A stretch of 11,999 bases of DNA from XN24 sp964413755. GTDB lineage: Bacteria; Pseudomonadota; Gammaproteobacteria; Steroidobacterales; XN24. The notes beneath the pieces were generated by a model that had not been told where the DNA came from, made no database searches, and worked only from the letters and a program-made list of their open reading frames with translations. The translations under genes were made by a program, and so were the position numbers. Where the stretch lies: the NCBI GenBank assembly GCA_964413755.1, contig CAYPTW010000073.1:1-11999 (forward strand), in the 5' to 3' direction. Shown here in pieces: positions 6,966 to 11,999 of this stretch (positions within the stretch are counted from its first letter, which is position 1; each line of letters begins with the position of its first letter).

Positions 6966-6994
6966 AAAAACCGGGGGCCCTTGCGGGCCCCCGG
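6964..6994 (-). terminator. Rho-independent terminator of the TonB-dependent receptor gene
   Basis: A perfect 10-bp GC stem (CCGGGGGCCC, 6971-6980, with its complement at 6985-6994) and a 4-nt loop. Read on the minus strand it is followed by seven Ts (plus 6964-6970). It lies 27 bases past the receptor stop codon, and its polarity fits that gene only: on the plus strand the A-run precedes the stem. Confidence 0.95.
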
Positions 6995-7021
6995 CTGCTT
7001 TCGTTCCAGGTCCGTGAGGAC

Positions 7022-9685
7022 TTAGAAGTTCTGCATGTAGCGGACGTAGACGATACGGCCGTACGGATCGTACAGGCTGTTGTTGTAGCTCCGGGACTCG
7101 CCGAAGTCGACAACCGGGTCCTTGTCGCCAATGTTGTCCACACCAACGGTGATACGGCCATCCCACGGGGTGAAGTAGTTCACCTGGATGTCGTTGGTGA
7201 TCCAGGACGGCAGGTCGACGTCCGGATCCGCCAGCGAGCCGTCCTGGCCGCCGATGTAGTTGATGTTGTAAGCGACGTTGAAGTCACCCCAGGTCCAGAC
7301 GTTGCGCAGGATGGCGCGCCACTCCGGCAGCCCGGTGTCACCCGCAATGTCGTCACCGCTGTCGACCTTGTACGTCATGACGTAGTTCGCCAACAGCTCG
7401 TTGGTCAGACGACCGTACTGGCCGAAGTCGAAGTTCGTCTTGAGGTTGAAGTCGAGACCGGAGGCTTCCACGGTACCCAGCGAGGCAAAGCCGCGCTGCA
7501 GCCAGCGGATGGAACCGTCGGCGTTACGGAAGATACCGAGACCGGCATCCGGGTACGGCGGATTGATGCCACCGTCCGCGAAGTCACCGGCGGTGAAGTC
7601 GGTCAGCCCCGGCGGGCAGTTCAGCGTGGTGCCGGCAAGGCAGTTCACGATGGTCTGCTGCGTGATGGCCGCTACGCGGTCGTCGATCTCGATGCTCCAG
7701 TAGTCCACGGAACCGTTCAGCCAGTCGAGCGGCTCGAAGGCCACGCCGAAGCTGTACTGGTCGGACTGCTCAGCGCCGATGTTCGGGTTCGCGATGACGA
7801 AACCGGTGACCTGGGTCTGGCAGTTCTCCGGCTGGCCGAAGGCGAGACAGGTCTGCGGGTCGCGGACGCTGTCAGCCGAGAAGGACGGCTGCGCCGAGAG
7901 GATGTCCAGCGTCGGGGCGCGGAAGCCGGTGCCCCAGGAACCACGGACCGTGAGCTCGTCCATCGGCTGCCAGCGGAAGGCCAGCTTCGGGGAGAACTCG
8001 GAACCGAAGTCGCTGTAATCGTCGTTACGGCCGGCGATGGTGACTTCGAAGTCGTCGGTGATCGGCACCAGGGCCTCGAAGTACGCGGCCCACTGGTCGC
8101 GGCTGCCGAAGGCCGAGTTACCGGCGGAACCGGTGATGTTGCCGTTGGCCGACAGGTCGTCGTACAGGTCCTCGTAGTCCTCGTCGCGGTACTCCGCGCC
8201 GAAGGCCACGCTGACCGGGCCGGCCGCCATCTCGAACAGGTCCGTCGACGCCAGGGCGTAGGCCTCGCGCGAGACGAAGCGGGCTTCACGGATCAGGGTC
8301 GAGGTGAACGACTGCAGCACTTCCTGCGAAGCACCGAACGGGTCGTAGATGTTGTACGCGCCCGAGGTGATCTGCGGCTGCGCCAGGGCAGACACGATGT
8401 AGTTACGGCCGATCTCGTAGTACTGCGAGTCGACGCGACGGAGACCGCCTTCCACGTCGAAATCACCAATCCGACCCTGCACGCCGACTTCGAAGTCGTA
8501 CACGTTGGCGTCGGTGCTGGTGTCACGCGGGCCGTTGGCGGCGAAGCGATGCCGCAGCAGGAGGGTCTCGTCGGCCACGCCGGCGTAGTTCTCCCACAGC
8601 GGATTCAGGCCGCCGTCAGCCGGCGCGGTGCCCGGATGGTTGGGGGAGCCGACCTCCAGCACGATGGCGCCGAAGCCGCCGACGAGCCAGGGCGAGGACG
8701 GCACCGGGGCGTAGCGGCCGAAGGACTTCACGCGGTTCACGCTGAAGTTGCCGTACACGCTCCAGTCCATGTTGATGTCGTAACGGGCGCGGGAGAAGAT
8801 CGACTGGTTCTCGACCTCGGCCTCGTCGGCCGCCTGCAGCGTGAAGTCGTAGAAGCAGAAGCCGCCGTCGAGAATGAACCCGTCGCCTTCGCAACCCGCC
8901 ACGTTACCGGGGCCGGTCAGGTTCGGACCGTCGTCCGGGCCGATGAAGCGCAGCGGATCGGAACCGAGGAAGTTGTTGGAGAAGGTCGACGCGCCGCCCG
9001 CTGACCAGAAACGGTCACGCTGGAAGACGATGTCGCGCTTCGAGTAGGACATGCCGGCCATGATCTGGCCGTTGGCGCTGGACGTACCGAAGATCATGGA
9101 CGCGTCTTCGGTGTCGCCGCCCTCGCGCTTCGGGAAGCCGCTGCCGATGTTGGCCTGGGCGCCGGTGAAGTCCTTGCGGGTGATGATGTTCACCACGCCG
9201 CCGATGGCGTCGGTGCCGTAGATGGCCGAGGCGCCGTCGGACAGGATCTCGATGCGCTCAACCGCGGCCAGCGGCACGGCGTTCAGGTCCTGGCCCTGGC
9301 CGAGGTTCGGCGCGATCGGGGCACGACGGCCGTCGATCAGGATCAGGGTACGGCCTTCACCGAGGGCGCGCAGCGACAGGCCGCCGAACGACTGGCCGGT
9401 GCTGCCGGACTGCGGCCGGAAGGAACCGGCGCTGTTGATGGGCTGGTTGCGAAGCAGGTCCGCAACGGACGCCTCACCCGAAAGTTCGATCGTCTCGCGA
9501 TCGATGACGGTGACGGGCAGGGCGCCCTCAATGTCTGTGCGCTTAATGCGCGAGCCGGTGACCTGAACGCGTTCGAGGTCGGCGGCTTCTTCCTGCGCGA
9601 ACGCAGTCGGCGCGGCTGCAGCAGTCGCAAATGCGCCGGCTGCAAGTGCTCCGCGCACCGCAAGCCTGAGCTGGTTGTTTCTCAT
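7022..9685 (-). CDS. TonB-dependent outer-membrane receptor
   Basis: An 887-residue outer-membrane beta-barrel with an N-terminal plug, expected to import a scarce ligand using TonB-ExbBD energy; the ligand is not deducible. A signal peptide (1-30) ends PTAFA before QEEAADLERVQVTGSR, which holds the TonB-box-like segment. Plug-domain marks are PVTVIDRETIE (57-67), LRALGEGRTLILIDGRR (105-121), and VERIEILSDGASAIYGTDAIGGVVNIITR (142-170, given in part). The barrel ends ...YVRYMQNF, a terminal Phe as outer-membrane proteins require. Three cysteine pairs (265/277, about 611/620 and about 682/688) probably form disulfides in surface loops. The ATG at 9685 is preceded by AGGAGG with 10 nt spacing; the 35 upstream in-frame codons are rejected. 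Strong ribosome binding site, TAA stop and perfect terminator suggest high expression. No TonB, transporter or sensor gene adjoins it. Confidence 0.95.
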   Translation of the reverse strand: MRNNQLRLAVRGALAAGAFATAAAAPTAFAQEEAADLERVQVTGSRIKRTDIEGALPVTVIDRETIELSGEASVADLLRNQPINSAGSFRPQSGSTGQSFGGLSLRALGEGRTLILIDGRRAPIAPNLGQGQDLNAVPLAAVERIEILSDGASAIYGTDAIGGVVNIITRKDFTGAQANIGSGFPKREGGDTEDASMIFGTSSANGQIMAGMSYSKRDIVFQRDRFWSAGGASTFSNNFLGSDPLRFIGPDDGPNLTGPGNVAGCEGDGFILDGGFCFYDFTLQAADEAEVENQSIFSRARYDINMDWSVYGNFSVNRVKSFGRYAPVPSSPWLVGGFGAIVLEVGSPNHPGTAPADGGLNPLWENYAGVADETLLLRHRFAANGPRDTSTDANVYDFEVGVQGRIGDFDVEGGLRRVDSQYYEIGRNYIVSALAQPQITSGAYNIYDPFGASQEVLQSFTSTLIREARFVSREAYALASTDLFEMAAGPVSVAFGAEYRDEDYEDLYDDLSANGNITGSAGNSAFGSRDQWAAYFEALVPITDDFEVTIAGRNDDYSDFGSEFSPKLAFRWQPMDELTVRGSWGTGFRAPTLDILSAQPSFSADSVRDPQTCLAFGQPENCQTQVTGFVIANPNIGAEQSDQYSFGVAFEPLDWLNGSVDYWSIEIDDRVAAITQQTIVNCLAGTTLNCPPGLTDFTAGDFADGGINPPYPDAGLGIFRNADGSIRWLQRGFASLGTVEASGLDFNLKTNFDFGQYGRLTNELLANYVMTYKVDSGDDIAGDTGLPEWRAILRNVWTWGDFNVAYNINYIGGQDGSLADPDVDLPSWITNDIQVNYFTPWDGRITVGVDNIGDKDPVVDFGESRSYNNSLYDPYGRIVYVRYMQNF

Positions 9686-9762
9686 CGGAAGGTTTCCTCC
9701 TAGGTTTCCAAAGCTTCCGCTCGCGCGCTGCGGTACTCCACAGAATCGTGAGACGGACTCCC

Positions 9763-9790
9763 CTGATAGCAAGTGTCCCCGCGGCCGCAA
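9763..9790 (-). promoter_or_regulatory. Candidate promoter of the TonB-dependent receptor gene
   Basis: On the minus strand TTGCGG (plus 9785-9790), a 16-bp spacer and TATCAG (plus 9763-9768), with a TGC extended -10. It would start transcription near 9756 and leave about 70 nt of leader. A second candidate, TTGGCA-N18-TAGTCT (plus 9830-9859), lies further upstream. Neither is a close consensus match, so the assignment is tentative. Confidence 0.3.
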
Positions 9791-9939
9791 TGTGCAGAAA
9801 TGCCACTCGGCCTGGACACCCGTCGCCGGAGACTAGCCTACTTTGTTGCCCGATGCCAACACCCGCGAAGGATTTTTTTTCGGTTTCCCGCAGCGCGAAA
9901 ATCCGCTCCGCGCCGCGGCCCGGGCCGTACTACGAGCTG

Positions 9940-9955
9940 GAATCTGTCCAGATTC
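9940..9955. repeat. 16-bp palindrome, possible operator
   Basis: GAATCTG and CAGATTC are exact complements separated by TC. The palindrome is about 255 bp upstream of the receptor start. The arm and spacer form fits a dimeric repressor or activator site. I cannot match it to a named regulator: it is not a LexA, Fur-like or LacI-type consensus. Confidence 0.4.
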
Positions 9956-10033
9956 ATTGCATTGGGCGCGGCAGCGCAGACCGGACTCGAGCCGCCCGGG
10001 GTCGCGGTGCCGGGCCGCCCCGGGTGTGTCTTT

Positions 10034-10077
10034 TTCGCAACAGGTGTCCGCGAGCTCTTGTTGCGAAGATGCAACAA
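10034..10077. repeat. Three-arm inverted repeat with alternative hairpins behind the methyltransferase gene
   Basis: TTCGCAACA (10034-10042) is exactly complementary to TGTTGCGAA (10059-10067). The overlapping TTGTTGC (10058-10064) is exactly complementary to GCAACAA (10071-10077). The middle arm can pair with only one partner. In the minus-strand transcript the set begins 10 bases after the methyltransferase stop. The 7-bp hairpin forms first and the 9-bp alternative later. No T-tract follows either, so simple intrinsic termination is doubtful. Confidence 0.5.
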
Positions 10078-10086
10078 ACAGGGGGC

Positions 10087-11133
10087 TCAGGCCTTGCGCG
10101 CGACCAGCGTCCAGCCGAGCAGCGTGTCGCCGCGATAGCGCAGCGGCGCCAGGGCCGGCGCCGCCAGCCCCGCGGCTTCCAGTTCCCGCTGCATGCCGGC
10201 CATGCCCGCCGCGTCCCGCGCCGCCGAGACCAGGTCCGACATGCGCAGCCGGTAGGCTTCTGCCTCGCCCTCGATCTCGCCCCAGGCGCGCTCGAGGTCC
10301 GCCGGGGACAACATCCGGGCCTGCTCGAGCAGGCGCAGGACCGCCGGCACGAGAAACTCGATGAAGCCGGCGTCCTCGCGCTGCACCTCGGGCAGGCGGG
10401 CATGGCGCTCCAGCCGGCCGGCCGCGGCCATCAGCGCCTCGCGCACCTTGATGGCCCCCGGCGTCCACTTCACGCCGCCGCGCTGCGCGCCCGGCTTCAG
10501 TCCGCGGAACAGCTTGGTCATGCGCCGCCCGAGTCGCGTGAAGCCCTCCTCCTGCATGCACATCGTGACCTGCCTCAGCCCCTCGCGCGCCTGGGAGAGG
10601 ATGGCGGAGCCGTCGTGGTGCACGATCATCGCCAGGCGCCCACCCGGGCGCAGGATGCGCGCGATCTCGCGGCTCCCGGCTGCGGTATCGCCGTACTCGA
10701 AGCCGTACTGGCTGGTCACCAGGTCGACGCTGTCGGCGTCGAGCCCGGTTGCTTCCAGGGCCACGCCACCGCGCAGGGTGATCGCGGCGAGGTCCGCGCT
10801 GAGGGCCGGCCAGGCGGCGCGCACGCGGGCCGGATCGATGGCCGCGCTGTCGATACCGGTGATGCTGAAGGCGCGCTCATGTTCGCGGGCGAAGCGCGCG
10901 GCGAGCAGCGCCACGGCACCGTTGCCCGTGGCCAGGTCGACGGTGACGGCACCGTCGGGCAGGCGTTCGAACTGCGACCACCAGAAGTCACGGATCTCGG
11001 CGTCGTAGTTCTCGCTGAAGTGACCCTCGAAAGTCGTCAGCGTGCCACGCTCCCAGAACCGGCTCCATTCCTCCGCGTCCAGGCGTTCGCGCCCGACGCC
11101 GGCGGGTTTCTGTTTCATGCTGTTACTCTGCAC
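10087..11133 (-). CDS. SAM-dependent class I methyltransferase
   Basis: A soluble methyltransferase of the Rossmann type; the substrate is unknown. SAM-binding motif I is VDLATGNGAVA (65-75), followed by an acidic GID at 93-95 for the ribose. DSVDLVTSQYGFEYGD (134-149) is the motif IV-like strand, and ILRPGGRLAMIVHHDG (160-175) the typical post-core strand. At 348 residues it is longer than a bare methyltransferase domain. The extra 170 or so C-terminal residues are mostly helical, rich in Ala, Arg and Glu, and may select the substrate. The start is a GTG at 11133, supported by GAGGG 8 nt upstream (plus 11142-11146). The ATG five codons later lacks a ribosome binding site. It is divergent from the RLACYD-motif gene with 81 bp between. 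Confidence 0.88.
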   Translation of the reverse strand: MQSNSMKQKPAGVGRERLDAEEWSRFWERGTLTTFEGHFSENYDAEIRDFWWSQFERLPDGAVTVDLATGNGAVALLAARFAREHERAFSITGIDSAAIDPARVRAAWPALSADLAAITLRGGVALEATGLDADSVDLVTSQYGFEYGDTAAGSREIARILRPGGRLAMIVHHDGSAILSQAREGLRQVTMCMQEEGFTRLGRRMTKLFRGLKPGAQRGGVKWTPGAIKVREALMAAAGRLERHARLPEVQREDAGFIEFLVPAVLRLLEQARMLSPADLERAWGEIEGEAEAYRLRMSDLVSAARDAAGMAGMQRELEAAGLAAPALAPLRYRGDTLLGWTLVARKA

Positions 11134-11214
11134 GCTTGCGGCCCTCGCGTAGAATAACCGCTATTCCATTGGTCAGCCCTGCGGCGCCGTCGCCCGGCGT
11201 CTCGGAGAACAGCG
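11134..11214. promoter_or_regulatory. Divergent promoter region, methyltransferase / exported protein
   Basis: An 81-bp gap serving two divergent genes. TAGAAT (11150-11155, plus) is a good -10 for the rightward gene but lacks a well-placed -35. On the minus strand TATTCT overlaps nearly the same bases and could be the leftward -10, so the two promoters would overlap back to back. GGAG near 11203 is the ribosome binding site of the rightward gene. Confidence 0.35.
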
Positions 11215-11811
11215 ATGCAGCCTGATTCCGTTTCCGCTTCCCCGTCTTCGTCACCGCGCAGCCGCCGCATGGCACTTCACGGCAGCCGCCTTGCCGCGCC
11301 GGTCCTGGTCCTGGCCGCCTGCCTCCCGCTGTACGCGGCGGACGATCCCGGGGCGACGGCGCGCGGCTTCATCAAGTGCCTCGAGCTGAGCGACCCGGCC
11401 GAGCGCCTGGCGTGTTACGACCGCATGGCCGTCGCCGCGGTTGAACTCGGGCTCACCCTGCCGGGCGCCGGGACCGTGCCGGTGTCCGGCGGGAATGCGG
11501 CGCCGGTGCCGCTGCCCCCGCCCGTGGAGACGCGCGCCGCCGACGCCGTCGAGGACTTCGGCCTCGAGCAGGAGAAGGCGCAGCAGGCACTGGAGTCCGT
11601 CACGGCGAAGGTGATCGGCGGCTTCCGCGGCTGGAGCGGCGAGACCGTGTTCGAACTGGACAACGGCCAGGTATGGGAACAGGCGGGATCGGGACGCTAC
11701 GAGTACAGCGGCGAGGATCGCCCCGTAGTGATCGAGCGCGGTTTCCTGAACAGCTTTTCACTCAAGCCCGAGGGGCTGAACCGTACGGTGCGCGTCAGGC
11801 GCATCAAGTAG
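11215..11811 (+). CDS. Exported protein or lipoprotein with RLACYD motif, unknown function
   Basis: A 198-residue envelope protein. A polar 18-residue extension precedes a hydrophobic signal (APVLVLAACLPLYAADD). Both lipidation at LAAC (Cys36) and ordinary cleavage after LYA are possible. Residues 50-70 carry FIKCLELSDPAERLACYDR: the C...D-RLACYD pattern recurs in small secreted proteobacterial proteins, including some VasI/TagO-like type VI accessory proteins, but no secretion genes are nearby, so that link is not claimed. Cys55 and Cys67 may pair. A Pro/Ala linker (about 82-110) leads to a C-terminal beta-rich part with FELDNGQVWEQ (146-156) and ending LNRTVRVRRIK. ATG at 11215 is favoured by an upstream GGAG; Met19 lacks one. 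Confidence 0.8.
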   Translation: MQPDSVSASPSSSPRSRRMALHGSRLAAPVLVLAACLPLYAADDPGATARGFIKCLELSDPAERLACYDRMAVAAVELGLTLPGAGTVPVSGGNAAPVPLPPPVETRAADAVEDFGLEQEKAQQALESVTAKVIGGFRGWSGETVFELDNGQVWEQAGSGRYEYSGEDRPVVIERGFLNSFSLKPEGLNRTVRVRRIK

Positions 11812-11834
11812 CGGAAATCCGAAGGCGTCATTCT

Positions 11835-11866
11835 TTGGAACAGTTCGTCGCCCTGCACTATAGTGC
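11835..11866 (+). promoter_or_regulatory. Promoter with palindromic -10 for the last gene
   Basis: TTGGAA (11835-11840), an 18-bp spacer and TATAGT (11859-11864, 5 of 6 consensus). The -10 sits inside GCACTATAGTGC (11855-11866), a perfect 12-bp palindrome, so a dimeric repressor bound there would block RNA polymerase. Transcription would start near 11871, about 47 nt before the ATG at 11918. Confidence 0.55.
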
Positions 11867-11917
11867 GGGGTGGAGGGCGTGCTGCGCGCCCAGGTTGCTG
11901 CAAGCGAAGGAAAAACG

Positions 11918-11999
11918 ATGGACAGACAGCTGAGCGAAATCGAAAAGACTTTTCACGATGCGCGGCAGGAACTCATCAGCGCCGCACAGCGCACTTACG
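11918..11999 (+). CDS. Start of an unidentified gene, cut by the right edge
   Basis: An ATG with AAGGA 7-8 nt upstream opens a frame without stops to the window end, giving 27 visible residues: MDRQLSEIEKTFHDARQELI and on to SAAQRTY. The start is hydrophilic and looks helical and charged, with no signal peptide, suggesting a cytosolic protein. The family cannot be told from this fragment. A promoter-like element 54 bases upstream supports it as a real gene rather than a chance frame. Confidence 0.6.
   Translation, partial: MDRQLSEIEKTFHDARQELISAAQRTY

Larger units (their letters stand above)
9686..10086. other. Non-coding region upstream of the TonB-dependent receptor
   Basis: No supportable gene lies in these 401 bases between the methyltransferase stop and the receptor start, both on the minus strand. 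It holds the receptor ribosome binding site, two weak promoter candidates, an 8-base T-run (9873-9880) within an imperfect inverted repeat (GGATTTT at 9870, AAAATCC at 9898), a 16-bp palindrome at 9940-9955, and the three-arm hairpin set at 10034-10077. The size and palindromes suggest regulated receptor expression; the regulator is unknown. Confidence 0.5.

Noticed and set aside
6584..9004. 806-codon open frame on the plus strand opposite the receptor
   Set aside because: Antisense shadow: repetitive Val/Asp/Gly/Arg composition, no motif, and the minus strand encodes a clear TonB receptor with RBS and terminator.
9870..9904. Intrinsic terminator at the T8 run
   Set aside because: No GC-rich stem directly precedes the T-run on the plus strand, and no gene lies upstream on that strand to terminate. 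The surrounding inverted repeat is AT-rich and widely looped.
11853..11867. NtrC-like site TGCAC...GTGC
   Set aside because: NtrC halves need 7 bases between TGCAC and GTGCA; here there are only 4 and the last base differs.

Overview
The window is a GC-rich bacterial chromosome segment. Gene types suggest a gammaproteobacterium, perhaps of the Chromatiales/Xanthomonadales sort. The reasons are a GlgC with the gammaproteobacterial-looking N-terminus, a HemN-type coproporphyrinogen dehydrogenase, a large TonB-dependent outer-membrane receptor and several lipoprotein or signal-peptide proteins (Gram-negative envelope). The placement is an inference from protein style, not from a search. Most of the window is ordinary housekeeping and envelope DNA. 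I see no phage, IS element, CRISPR array, tRNA or rRNA.

Left region (1-3567): a divergent glycogen-synthesis pair. glgC (ADP-glucose pyrophosphorylase, minus) and glgA (glycogen synthase, plus) are transcribed away from a 128-bp intergenic region. They make ADP-glucose and polymerise it. A secreted dienelactone-hydrolase-family protein is translationally coupled behind glgC (TGATG overlap) and runs off the left edge. A 406-bp non-coding stretch follows glgA. It has GC-rich stems, then an AT-richer part ending in a good sigma70-type promoter.

Middle (3974-7021): that promoter drives two small exported proteins, an unknown four-cysteine periplasmic protein and a DUF192 protein, spaced like an operon. 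Converging on them are hemN and an upstream unknown lipoprotein gene. The two convergent units meet with their stop codons inside one CTAG. The lipoprotein gene looks leaderless. Its promoter sits directly behind the terminator of the next gene.

Right (7022-11999): an 887-residue TonB-dependent receptor with a strong ribosome binding site, TAA stop and a textbook intrinsic terminator. Upstream is a 401-bp non-coding region holding a 16-bp palindrome and a pair of competing hairpins. Then come a SAM-dependent methyltransferase (minus), a divergent exported protein with an RLACYD motif, and the start of a further gene cut by the right edge. That last gene has a promoter whose -10 lies inside a perfect 12-bp palindrome.

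The most useful leads are regulatory rather than a new protein system: the leaderless lipoprotein promoter, the palindromes near promoters, the mutually exclusive hairpins, and the possible structured RNA behind glgA.
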